This document shows positions 1 to 8,038 of a stretch of DNA of 64,000 bases, in pieces (within the stretch, counting starts at the first letter, position 1; every line of letters begins with the position of its first letter). The notes beneath the pieces are model-generated. The model ran no database searches. It was not told the DNA's origin and saw nothing but the letters and a program-made list of their open reading frames with translations. A program made the translations under genes and the position numbers. Location of the stretch: positions 1,178,001-1,242,000 of the forward strand of contig NZ_JBKINJ010000001.1 of NCBI RefSeq assembly GCF_046602855.1, in the 5' to 3' direction. This DNA comes from Gracilimonas sp046602855. GTDB taxonomy: Bacteria > Bacteroidota > Rhodothermia > Balneolales > Balneolaceae.

Positions 1-610
1 GGTAACTTCTGATTTAAAAATTACTTCCCCTAAGTATGGTGGGATCATTTTGATAGCACTTTCCTACATACTTTTTTATAATCTTATCATTGAATAAATA
101 GAGAAGTCATTGCGAGTGTATTCTCAGTAATAGCATAAAAACATAACCCAACAATCATTCATGCTTATATATAGAAGCTTTTTTTGAACGCAAGGATGGG
201 AAATAGATAAACGACTGTTATGTATACATAAAAGATTTGAGGTATGGTAAAATGAGAGCTAGTACATATATAATATAATATTAGGTATTATTTATATGCA
301 TTTTAACGTATAATTTAATATATAATGCTTATATGCTTTATCAAATCGTCAATATTACTTGATCATTTAACTTCCTTTAGCCAAATTTAAGTTTACCTTA
401 TATTTCAATTCTAAGAGCCTTAAATTTGAGTAGCCATATCCTTACTCCCTTTTTTAGTGAAGTCTCTTTAGAAGCGCTTTTCCTTTGCTGAGGTTGGAAA
501 TGATAGGTCATTCTTAACCCCTTTTTTGGAGTTTCAACTTGAAATACCCCTTAAATTGGCTTCAAACAGATAACTGATCTATACCTGTTTTATTGAGAGT
601 TTAACTATCT

Positions 611-772
611 AAGTCCTGTATTAATAATTAATTAAATATCTTTATTTTAAACTTAGATTTTAATTTAATTCTTTTTAAGTACATAATTAATAGTATTATA
701 GATATCTATTCTTTGTTCTGCAATTAAGTACTCTTTTGTTTAAGTCTAGTATTAATAATTAATTAAACATCT
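611..772. repeat. 31-bp direct repeat, two copies
   Basis: The segments 611-641 and 742-772 both read as AAGTC, two or three variable bases, TATTAATAATTAATTAAA and then a T/C-variable ATCT end. They are 131 bp apart in the same orientation. The low base complexity makes chance similarity more likely than in balanced DNA, but the match is longer than expected for neighbouring AT-rich DNA. Confidence 0.6.
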
Positions 773-816
773 ATTTACCAATTATTACCCCTATAATTGT
801 CTATTTAAGTCTAATA

Positions 817-844
817 TAAGTAATAAGTAATAAGTAATAAGTAA
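817..844. repeat. TAAGTAA tandem repeat, four units
   Basis: Four perfect consecutive copies of the heptamer TAAGTAA are seen. They lie about 550 bp upstream of a gene with polymerase-like motifs, so they could act as iterons. A simple microsatellite is the alternative. Confidence 0.7.
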
Positions 845-953
845 TTCTTTCTTCTTTTATCTATTAATAATTAAGTATATACCATATAACTTAAATATTT
901 AGTATAGTAGTAATAACTAGTATATACCTATTATATATATATATATTAATTAT

Positions 954-970
954 CATTAACAGTGTTAATG
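954..970. repeat. 17-bp palindrome after an alternating AT run
   Basis: The arms CATTAACA and TGTTAATG flank one central G. The palindrome follows an alternating TA run at about 932-948. Together with the heptamer array it could mark an easily melted origin or an operator; no function is shown. Confidence 0.5.
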
Positions 971-1389
971 GCAAAATTTGAGATGGCTAGTGTTGAAACC
1001 CTCAATAATCCTTCTCTATCTTCTTTAAACAGGGATTTTATAGTTTATTTCTAGCCAATCTGAGGAATTACCTACTTTTTTATCTCTGTTTCCCATCATT
1101 TTATCTTCCACTCCTTCTCTAATTATTCATTAAAGTATATAATTATGTATATAATATAATATATATGTACAGTGTAATAAGTGGTATATACAGAGAAGCT
1201 TTTCTGCGTTTTTTTTCACATATCATTAGTAGTGTCCATGAGAAAAATTCATTTAGTCACAACAATATATCCCTAATTCAAACGTTAACATATACAAAGG
1301 CAGATATTAAAAATAATATGAGAAATCTTCTGTCAGAAACTATATGGACTACAATAAAACTCGAATTTTAAAACACACAGATGCATTAA

Positions 1390-2919
1390 GTGAAGAATTA
1401 CTACATAAACAAATTACAAACAGAAGACATAAAACCATTACTCCAAGACTATTGTAATGAACACTACATCCCTTTCTTGAAGAACAGTGACAGAAGAAAA
1501 CAAAGAGAGAGATACAAAAAACTAGTGACAGAGCAGGACAAGCAAGAAGCCATAAACAAATTTGTAAAGAAGTATACCAATAGGATCTACATACTACTTA
1601 GCAGTCTGTATGATCCTGACAATACTGAAGGAAGCTATCATTTTGATTGGTACTTCAGGGAGCAAAGTTGCAAATGGCAACAAGATATACTTAGCATTGA
1701 GCACAGAAAATTTCTGCTCAAATTCTGTTATAAAAATAGATTAATAGAGAGAGATAATAGAGATGGAGAGAAGTATGTATCTCCTAATGCAGGACTTGCT
1801 TATACACGTTGCTACAAGTACAGAGTAAATCCTAAGTACTACAGAGATGAACATACATGGCAAAAAAGATTTAGACTCAGAATTACTAAGAAGTACTTTG
1901 ATTCACTTAACAATAAGAAGAAAGCCAAGTACAAGGAAGAGAATACAAAACCAAAGCCTTCTGAGTTTGGACTGCAAAGAAAAGAACATTTTGATGAATG
2001 GGTACTTGATGAAGATAGATTACCTGAAGACCTACTTCCTGTAGCTGAAGATTATAAAAAACAGAAAAAATTCTACACAGATAACTCTTATAAAGAAGGC
2101 AGAGACTACCATAATAATAATCTAGCAGATAAGAGACTCAGACCCTTCATGAGACATATCTCTGAACCCAAAGGTACTGAACATCAGATTGTGGAGTTGT
2201 CCAACTCATTTCAGTATTTCTTATCTACTGTTTTAGTTGAAGAGATGGATCTATCCAAGAAAGAATTAGAACAGGTAAACTACATGGGCCAGGTACTTCA
2301 TCAAATATCAAAGAAAAGTAAGAAAGAACTCATTGATGTCTTTGTAGATGCCCTTAGAGATAAGGATTCTTTAAAAATGTTTTATTGGACGTTGGATTTG
2401 TTTTTTGATTTAAAATACAAATATGGTTTAGATATCGATACCAAGACCAATCTGATTGAATTTGAAGATCAAAAGAGAAGACAACTAACCCTGTATGTAC
2501 TCATGTCATTGGCAGGAATAACATATGATGTACTAATGGAGTTTGACCCTGATACTACTGATAGAAGTAAATTCAAGAAAGATATTAGTACCATGATCAA
2601 TAAAAGCAATGAATACAATTGGAAGAGATTTGGAGTGGATGAGATTTACATGGATTATTTCATTGAGGTATACAGGGTCATGATGAAGTGGAAAGAATAT
2701 CATCACAAGAATCTAGGTCACATAATGTCTCAGTTTGAATCAAAGTTCATTCATTCATATGAAGAAAAGCTTCTTACGCATGATATCCCATTCATGAATA
2801 TCTTTGATGGAATTATGGTAAACAAAGACATTGCACTAAATTTGCTTACCAAGATGGCAAAGGGAAGTAAAGAGAAATATGGAATGACAGCTCCACTGAA
2901 ATTAGATGCTGTTGCTTAA
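1390..2919 (+). CDS. Polymerase-like replication protein of a mobile element (divergent)
   Basis: This is a 509-aa protein without signal peptide or membrane segments. Residues 237-254 (GRDY...NLADKRLRPFM), 267-279 (VELSNSFQYFLS), 379-405 (YDVLMEF...RSKFKKD) and 447-477 (SQFES...IFDGIMV) resemble, in order, the GR.Y/R, D.xNSQ, R...K and HDxI motifs of family A and T7-like single-subunit polymerases found in many mobile-element proteins. The usual motif-A aspartate is not obvious, and the motif-C histidine is Phe. That makes it either a divergent or an inactive polymerase, or an accessory replication protein. The start is a GTG directly after an in-frame stop; no good ATG lies nearby. Codon use is AT-rich, as in the rest of the element. 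The coding call is firm; the function is an inference. Confidence 0.72.
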   Translation: MKNYYINKLQTEDIKPLLQDYCNEHYIPFLKNSDRRKQRERYKKLVTEQDKQEAINKFVKKYTNRIYILLSSLYDPDNTEGSYHFDWYFREQSCKWQQDILSIEHRKFLLKFCYKNRLIERDNRDGEKYVSPNAGLAYTRCYKYRVNPKYYRDEHTWQKRFRLRITKKYFDSLNNKKKAKYKEENTKPKPSEFGLQRKEHFDEWVLDEDRLPEDLLPVAEDYKKQKKFYTDNSYKEGRDYHNNNLADKRLRPFMRHISEPKGTEHQIVELSNSFQYFLSTVLVEEMDLSKKELEQVNYMGQVLHQISKKSKKELIDVFVDALRDKDSLKMFYWTLDLFFDLKYKYGLDIDTKTNLIEFEDQKRRQLTLYVLMSLAGITYDVLMEFDPDTTDRSKFKKDISTMINKSNEYNWKRFGVDEIYMDYFIEVYRVMMKWKEYHHKNLGHIMSQFESKFIHSYEEKLLTHDIPFMNIFDGIMVNKDIALNLLTKMAKGSKEKYGMTAPLKLDAVA

Positions 2920-2976
2920 AATTCTGTTATACTTGGTGCCTGAGAAATCGGAAGGACAATAAGAAAGGAAAGTCAT

Positions 2977-3141
2977 TCATTTGGCTTGCTCTTTTTTTAA
3001 AGCAAGTTTAGCAAGATTATCAATATAAGCAGGACATTGACCATTCTCCCATTCACAAACTGTTCTTTGAGTAGTGCCAAGATGTTTAGCAAATTCTGTT
3101 TGGGTAAATCCTAATGACTTTCTAAGCTTTTTGATATTCAT
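2977..3141 (-). CDS. Small XRE-family helix-turn-helix regulator
   Basis: A 54-aa protein that is essentially one XRE/Cro HTH domain. It begins MNIKKLRKSLGFTQTEFAKH, with the expected first helix, then the LGTTQRTVCEWENG recognition region. It is translated after the 82-aa gene at 3141-3389: the stop and start codons overlap as TAATG, so the two are co-transcribed and probably translationally coupled. The order (small unknown protein, then HTH) is that of HigBA-like toxin-antitoxin or repressor modules. Autoregulation is likely but not shown. Confidence 0.8.
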   Translation of the reverse strand: MNIKKLRKSLGFTQTEFAKHLGTTQRTVCEWENGQCPAYIDNLAKLALKKEQAK

Positions 3142-3389
3142 TAAAACATCCTGACTTTTAATTTACCATCACTAAAGTATGCTTGGTATTCAGGATCATC
3201 CCTTGTTGATTTCAAAACCATCACTTCATGCCATTTATCATTCATGCTTAATTTCTTGGCAAGCTTAATGGCATAGTCTTTTCTATTTCGAGTGAAAGTA
3301 TCAGCAGGATCTCCACCACAAATTTCACCACTCACTTTATCCACTGTTTTTTTAATACAGGTTATTTCATAAGACATAATTTTTTCCAT
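3141..3389 (-). CDS. Small protein of unknown function upstream of an XRE regulator
   Basis: An 82-aa soluble protein (an alternative start is Met5 at 3377). It is charged and lysine-rich, with no signal peptide or membrane segment, and I do not recognise a family. It does not show an evident RelE/HigB motif. The one-base overlap with the HTH gene makes a two-gene operon, so a toxin-antitoxin role is possible on context alone. Confidence 0.6.
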   Translation of the reverse strand: MEKIMSYEITCIKKTVDKVSGEICGGDPADTFTRNRKDYAIKLAKKLSMNDKWHEVMVLKSTRDDPEYQAYFSDGKLKVRMF

Positions 3390-3481
3390 TTAATTGAATC
3401 TTATTTTATGAAGAATATTCATAAAATACAAATGGATAATCAACGCAAAGTTTCTGAAATTCAGCTTCTAAAAGTTGTTAT

Positions 3482-4186
3482 TTATTCCTGAATAGTGGTC
3501 AATACCCCATCTTCAAAGTAAAGGTACTTACCATATGGATACACCCATTGCTCATTTACACCATAAGCGTTGGTGCTTCTGTTTATATCTCTTGGTCTAC
3601 CCCATGAAGCTCTTGCCATTTCATCAGTCATACCGATCCAAACTTCTTCCCTAATTATCTTTCTTGCTGTTGCCCTGCCAAACTTATCAATCAACTCAGG
3701 TAATCTAGGATCTTCTTCTCTTAACCTCTCAGTCTCTCCTGTTATTTCATCCAACAAGTCTGTCTGCTCCAAAGCACCATGGGTTATATAACCCTCTTGC
3801 CCCTTATATGATATTTTGAGATAAGGACGTTGAAAAAAGTCATAGACAATTACCTCATCTCCTACTGAAAGATCAGCAATTTTTTTAGCAGAGACAGTTG
3901 GTTCTTCCTTCATGCTATATAAACTGCTTGAAACTGTGGCAGTAAATCCCTCCTCCAACATTTGTTCCTTTTCTTCTTGATCCTGAATGTCTTCAAGTTC
4001 ATTTCTTTTCTTAACTAGCTCCCATCTGACATCTTTGATTTTCTCATTCAGGGAGTCAATCTGTTGCTGTATGCTCTGCTCTCTCAGCTCTAAAGCTTCA
4101 ATTTCAGCATTTAAAGAGTCAATGGACTGACTTTGGACAATTAATGGAAGTGATAGAAATAGCAGAAAAGTGATTAGATATCTCAT
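3482..4186 (-). CDS. Exported coiled-coil/SH3-like protein with C-terminal SmpA-like region
   Basis: The ATG at 4186 is chosen rather than 4243 because it starts a typical signal peptide (MRYLITFLLFLSLPLIVQSQ). The mature part begins with a coiled coil of about 60 residues (repeated SLNAEIEALELREQ-like heptads). A bacterial SH3 region follows (SSSLYSMKEEPTVSAKKIAD...GDEVIVYDF...YLKISYKGQEGYI). The C-terminal segment (VWIGMTDEMARASWGRPRDI...WVYPYGKYLYFEDG) resembles the small outer-membrane-assembly-lipoprotein fold of the SmpA/BamE type. It probably sits in the periplasm at the envelope. It is cargo of the AT-rich element; its substrate or partner is unknown. Confidence 0.75.
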   Translation of the reverse strand: MRYLITFLLFLSLPLIVQSQSIDSLNAEIEALELREQSIQQQIDSLNEKIKDVRWELVKKRNELEDIQDQEEKEQMLEEGFTATVSSSLYSMKEEPTVSAKKIADLSVGDEVIVYDFFQRPYLKISYKGQEGYITHGALEQTDLLDEITGETERLREEDPRLPELIDKFGRATARKIIREEVWIGMTDEMARASWGRPRDINRSTNAYGVNEQWVYPYGKYLYFEDGVLTTIQE

Positions 4187-4717
4187 GAGTGTTGTTTTTG
4201 TTGGTTTTGCACCCTTACAAATCGGTTTACCTAACATTATCAATTACTTATGATAGTTGCAATTGTAAGTTAAGAAAGTTTATTGCCTGTTTTATAACAC
4301 CTGTTATTATGTGAAATATTACTTCTAATATTATTATTTATAATGAAATTTAAGATTTATTTTTTTACATCATTTAACAATTACTGTAAAACAATTGTGG
4401 CTGAATTTTACTTCAACCCCACCCCTCATTTATACCTTATAAACCCTTTTATGACACTAATTGGATGAATCATTATTAATATCTCTAGTTATTTTTATAA
4501 CTATTTCTATAAATCTGAAGTTAATAATTTTCATTGTGGATAAGTCCCCGTATTTGTGGAAAAGTAATCGGTTTTTTATTTGCGGTGTGGTGGTCTCACA
4601 CATAACTTATACAGTACTTCTTTAGGAGATAATAATCGGGAAGCACTACATAATTTGTCTCTCATCTACGAAGGTATAAATGATATAATTGTAGCATATA
4701 TAAGACGAGGAATTAAA
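4187..4717. other. Intergenic AT-rich region with two DnaA-box-like sites
   Basis: No gene is supported here. At 4535-4543 there is TGTGGATAA, the exact complement of the DnaA box TTATCCACA, and at 4555-4563 a one-mismatch version (TGTGGAAAA) in the same orientation 20 bp on. A small hairpin with GTGTG/CACAC arms lies just after, at about 4583-4600. These may be chance or part of an element origin. Confidence 0.35.
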
Positions 4718-5119
4718 ATGAAAACCAAGTTAATTAAAAACCCGAAAACCATTAAGGATCTGAAAGTCCTTGATGAAAATTATAATCTCCTATCAAGAGA
4801 GCTGTACCACTTATTAAAAGTGAGATTAAACATTTCTTTCAAAGAACTCCAAAAGAAGGGTTTCTATGAGATGTGCAAGTTGGTTGAATACAACAGACTG
4901 CTTCCAACAAGTCTTTTAAGAGAATTGAAAGCAATCCATCAGATACATGAAGAATTCATTTTCAAAAATTTGAATTCAGTCTATGGTCTTGGTGGAACAA
5001 TGGGTCTCTTAGTTGAGACTGCTTCTGATTTTACCAACCCTAAGTTTAAAACCAAGAGTAAGTTATTGAGGATTCTATTAAAAGAGACATCCAAGAGGCT
5101 GAAAAACCATAATAAGTAA
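4718..5119 (+). CDS. Unknown helical protein of the element
   Basis: The frame is open from 4580, but the ATG at 4718 (MKTKLIKNPKTIKDLKVLDE) is the more natural start; the upstream 46 codons look like translated intergenic DNA. The 133-aa product is lysine-rich and predicted mostly helical, with a short hydrophobic GLGGTMGLLVETASDF patch. It has no signal peptide, and I do not recognise a family. A good intrinsic terminator follows 9 bases after the stop, which supports it as a real monocistronic gene. Confidence 0.6.
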   Translation: MKTKLIKNPKTIKDLKVLDENYNLLSRELYHLLKVRLNISFKELQKKGFYEMCKLVEYNRLLPTSLLRELKAIHQIHEEFIFKNLNSVYGLGGTMGLLVETASDFTNPKFKTKSKLLRILLKETSKRLKNHNK

Positions 5120-5127
5120 GATTGAAA

Positions 5128-5153
5128 GGGAGTCATTTTTGGCTCCCTTTTTT
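5128..5153 (+). terminator. Intrinsic terminator
   Basis: A GGGAGTC / GGCTCCC stem (one G-T wobble) with loop ATTTTT is followed by a run of T. It ends the gene at 4718-5119. Confidence 0.85.
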
Positions 5154-5170
5154 ATTTCCACACTTTAAAG

Positions 5171-5899
5171 CTAATTACACTCATCTTCCCACCTGTTTTT
5201 GTAGTGTTGAAGACCTGTTGTTTCGCCACCTTGGAAATACTTTCCATTATTGACTTTTTCAACGAGTTCAGTAAATGAATTCATCCCACCTTGAGTCCAA
5301 TAATGTTCAATCAACCATGCTTTAATTGCAGGAACACTCAACTCATAATTATATTTATTGAGGGCCCGTACTGTAGTCTTGGCTCTATCATTATCATAAG
5401 AATTTGTTATCCCACTTGATAGGTTAATTGATTCAGTTAGTTCTTCAAGAGCTTTTTCAACAACACATGGAAGTTGAAGTTTTTCTTGCTGTACACCTGA
5501 CCTTAGTTCGGTTACACCAAATCCATTTACCCAATCATCAATTTCTTCTCTAATCCATGGTAAAGCAAGAATTGCTTTTACATGTCTATTACACTCAAAA
5601 TTAAATAAGTCATCTGCTCTCAGCCCCATAGTGATTATTACATAATCAAAAAATAACTCATTAACTGTGTTTCTTGATTCCAATCCTAATTCGATACCAT
5701 TTATGGGTACTCTTTCTCTTAGTCTTTGTTCTTTTACTTCTTCTTCAAAAATTCCATTTAGCCATTCTCCACCAAATGTTGGAACACAAAGAATTATATG
5801 AGATACATTTAATTTTTTTGCAACTTCAAATGCTTTCCCTACTATTTCAGCTCTTGCTTTTAAGTCAACTCCTGAAGTATCAATAAAATACCTTTCCAT
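5171..5899 (-). CDS. Unknown cytoplasmic protein of the element
   Basis: A 242-aa soluble protein. The N-terminal half alternates predicted strands and helices (HIILCVPTFGGEWL, FDYVIITMGLRADD), as in a Rossmann-like alpha/beta fold, and the C-terminal 90 residues are helical (ALEELTESINL...AIKAWLIEHYWTQGG). No catalytic motif or family is recognised. It converges on the terminator-bearing gene at 4718-5119. It is accessory cargo; a role in defence or stress cannot be told from the sequence. Confidence 0.6.
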   Translation of the reverse strand: MERYFIDTSGVDLKARAEIVGKAFEVAKKLNVSHIILCVPTFGGEWLNGIFEEEVKEQRLRERVPINGIELGLESRNTVNELFFDYVIITMGLRADDLFNFECNRHVKAILALPWIREEIDDWVNGFGVTELRSGVQQEKLQLPCVVEKALEELTESINLSSGITNSYDNDRAKTTVRALNKYNYELSVPAIKAWLIEHYWTQGGMNSFTELVEKVNNGKYFQGGETTGLQHYKNRWEDECN

Positions 5900-5978
5900 A
5901 GTGATATTTATTTATTGTTTGGATGTTTGTAGTAAGAGCAATCTCAGAGCAATTCCTTACAAAATATTTTCAGGTTAA

Positions 5979-6137
5979 CTACTCAGCTATGTAGAAATGA
6001 TTTGTTTTCTGCTCAAATGGAACATACAAATTCACAATAAAGTACTCCCCTGCATCAAAGTTGAATGATCTTCTTGAATAGTACTCTGAGTCCACATAAG
6101 TTTTTTTTCCACTCTTTAGCTCTACCAAAGTAATCAT
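5979..6137 (-). CDS. Very small protein of unknown function
   Basis: A 52-aa frame, starting at an ATG (MITLVELKSGKKTYVDSEYY) that directly follows an in-frame stop and ending at TAG. The composition looks protein-like, with alternating beta strands such as GEYFIVNLYVPFEQK. It follows the small secreted-protein gene at 6161-6367 by 23 bases on the same strand, so an operon is plausible. No family is recognised. Confidence 0.5.
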   Translation of the reverse strand: MITLVELKSGKKTYVDSEYYSRRSFNFDAGEYFIVNLYVPFEQKTNHFYIAE

Positions 6138-6160
6138 CTTCTATTATCAGTCCATTTATC

Positions 6161-6367
6161 TCACTCACTCATTATCATCATGTCCCATTGTTCCTTCACA
6201 GAACATTTGTAAGTGTCTCCAACAAAACTTCTTTCTTCAGTGAACTTTGTTAATTCCCCATCAACCTTGTCACAGATATATTTAGCAGGAGTAGTTTGAG
6301 CAAATGAAATTGTGGTGACTATTATGGATAAGAAAAGAGTGGTAACTACTTTTTTTGATAGTGTCAT
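6161..6367 (-). CDS. Small exported protein of unknown function
   Basis: A 68-aa protein with a clear signal peptide (MTLSKKVVTTLFLSIIVTTI, then SFAQ as the likely cleavage site). The mature chain is about 44 residues and has two cysteines (YICDKVDG and YKCSVKEQ) that could form a disulfide. A 21-bp perfect palindrome (6416-6436) lies about 50 bp upstream and may be regulatory. No family is recognised. Confidence 0.6.
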   Translation of the reverse strand: MTLSKKVVTTLFLSIIVTTISFAQTTPAKYICDKVDGELTKFTEERSFVGDTYKCSVKEQWDMMIMSE

Positions 6368-6415
6368 AACCCGAAATAATTTGATTGTAATTCAGGGGTA
6401 GGTTAACTGATTAGA

Positions 6416-6436
6416 ATTTGTATTTCAAATACAAAT
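6416..6436. repeat. 21-bp palindrome (10-bp arms)
   Basis: ATTTGTATTT and AAATACAAAT flank a single C. It sits upstream of the leftward secreted-protein gene; it is a possible operator or recombinase arm site. Confidence 0.5.
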
Positions 6437-6645
6437 GTTCTTGTCAGATTTTGATTCTAAGAGCCTTGAAAAAGAAAAGCATGCAGACTATGGGACTTTA
6501 GTTAGGTAAGCAGGTAGTGGTGGTTCCTAGTCTGTGGTGGTAAAATTATAGTCCTGAACACCTCACAACTTACAGGTTCACCCACCTTTTCTTGATTCAT
6601 GTTATTTATAAGCACTTCTGATTATTGTACTTAAGTGTCATATAT

Positions 6646-6683
6646 ATTTGTTATATTTTTATACCCAATAAAATATAACAAAT
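6646..6683. promoter_or_regulatory. 14-bp inverted repeat overlapping the integrase promoter
   Basis: The arms 6646-6659 and 6670-6683 (ATTTGTTATATTTT and its exact complement) are separated by 10 bp, and the second arm ends 9 bases before the integrase start codon. A TATATTTG sequence (6643-6650), matching the Bacteroidota -7 element TAnnTTTG, overlaps the left arm. This fits either an autoregulatory operator or a recombinase core-type site. Confidence 0.6.
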
Positions 6684-6692
6684 GCTAAATCA

Positions 6693-7817
6693 ATGAATAA
6701 CTACTACATATACACTCCAAAGAAGAGCAACAATGGAAATAATTGGGTAGTCAGGTACAAGCATAAGATCACAGAGAAGAGAAAACAGAAATCATTCCCT
6801 GTGGACAAGTACACCAAGAAAGAAGTTCAGAATCTCATCAAGGAAATAAAAGCCAAAGACATTGTTCACAATGCTGATGATATTGCCTATGACCCTTTTG
6901 ATTCTTTTGACCTAAATGGTGGGATCACAATTCTTGAAGCTGTGGAGCTTTACCTGAATACTATAGAAGGTAAGCTTGCTTTGAAAACCTATCTGTCTAG
7001 AGAATCAGTTCTGATGAGTTTTGTGAATTGGATTGGAACAGATAGACTGATGAAAACTATCACTGAAGCTGATGTCATTAAGTACATTGAAGAAAAGACA
7101 GACAACATCACATCACAGAATGCTTACCTAGCTATGTTTGGATATGTCTATACCTACCTTGAAAAGAAGCATGACTACAAATACACTCCAACATTTGAGA
7201 AGTTTGGCACTAGGAATCAAAGGAATGCAAAAAAGGCTTATGAAATATTTCAAGAAGATGAGTTTTGGAAGTTCTATGAATTGGGCATGAAGCAGGAAGG
7301 CAGTAGAAAGCATAAGTATTGGCTCCACATGCAGTACATGGTTATTTACTTTTATACAGGGATGAGAACAGAGGAGCTAGCTCACATCAAAGTGAAAGAC
7401 ATTGACTTTGAAGGTGAATGGATAACTATTGGCAAGAACCACCCCACCAAGACCCATGAAGAAAGGACTGTGTGGTTCCCAAAAAAGGCTCATGAGTACA
7501 TGAAAAAAGTTATCAAAGGTAAGGCTTCTGATGACTATATTGTCCCTCGTGAATGGAAGAATGAACAAGGAGATTATCTAAGGACAGTCTTCTACACTTT
7601 TAAAAGGGTCTTGAAGACTTTCAAACCTGACAAGAAAATAAGTTTGTATGACTTCAGGCATTCCCATGGATGTTGGTTGATGAACAATAATTTCTCTGTT
7701 CAATTCATTATGAAACAGCTTGGTCATTCCAACTATCAAACCACCATGATTTATGCTAGTATGGTGAACAAACAAATGAAGCCTGAAATAAGTGAATTCT
7801 ATAAAAGAAATAACTAG
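6693..7817 (+). mobile_element. Tyrosine recombinase (integrase) of the AT-rich element
   Basis: A 374-aa phage-integrase-family protein. The N-terminal part holds a SAM-like core-binding region (about 90-175, ILEAVELYLNTIEGK...). The catalytic domain (about 190-370) contains the Arg of FYTGMRTEELAHIKV, a Lys in the KTHEERTVWFP hairpin, YDFRHSHG in place of the usual HxxR, the His of QLGHSNYQTT and the nucleophile Tyr of TTMIYASM. The His-to-Tyr change in the HxxR box is seen in some active family members. It lies at the junction between AT-rich DNA and the core lptF-like gene, and so marks the element's right side. It would integrate or excise the element; transcription is probably controlled through the inverted repeat just upstream. 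Confidence 0.9.
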
Positions 7818-8038
7818 ACACCATGTTTTACACTATGTGTATAAAAATAGGTGAATTCACCAATTTAGGTGAACATAGGGTGAAGCATCATTTTTTGGAA
7901 AGCTCCAAAATCAGGCTCTATAACCTTTATGGGTACGATTATAGAAATGTATCCACCTTCGTATCTTGAAAATGTTATCATAAATGAATTTTTTGGCTCT
8001 CAATCAACACAGAGGCAATTTTTCTGCTAAAACCCCTA
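7818..8038. other. Probable right boundary of the integrated element
   Basis: No gene is seen. It holds a 12-bp palindrome GGTGAATTCACC (7850-7861) followed by a partial GGTGAAC copy, and a hairpin TTTTGGA/TCCAAAA (7893-7910). Base composition changes towards the core chromosome from about 7900. An attachment site would be expected here, but I could not find the second copy in the window. Confidence 0.4.

Larger units (their letters stand above)
1..1389. other. AT-rich gene-poor leader of the integrated element
   Basis: No convincing gene is seen in this stretch. It is strongly AT-rich and holds a 31-bp near-identical direct repeat (611-641 and 742-772), a 7-bp tandem array (817-844) and a short palindrome (954-970). 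At the extreme left edge a minus-strand frame opens at an ATG at 48 and runs off the window after 16 codons; it could be the start of another element gene but is too short to support. A 68-codon plus-strand frame at 1165-1371 has no family resemblance and is probably chance. The architecture resembles a replication or transfer-origin region upstream of the replication-like gene at 1390, which is an inference. Confidence 0.5.
6368..6692. other. Divergent intergenic region before the integrase
   Basis: It separates the leftward small genes from the rightward integrase and probably holds promoters for both. No tRNA or gene is seen. Two inverted repeats are present, at 6416-6436 and 6646-6683. 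Confidence 0.5.

Noticed and set aside
1165..1371. 68-codon plus-strand frame in the AT-rich leader
   Set aside because: It has no family resemblance or plausible start context and lies in low-complexity DNA; chance frames of this size are expected.
1344..1457. 37-codon frame (ATG at 1344) as the true start of the polymerase-like gene through a frameshift
   Set aside because: The GTG at 1390 gives a continuous frame; no slippery sequence or similarity supports joining the two.
408..6467. A 14-bp match ATTCTAAGAGCCTT at 408-421 and 6454-6467 as possible attachment sites
   Set aside because: In 64 kb several 14-bp matches are expected by chance, and the second copy lies inside the element upstream of the integrase, not at its end.
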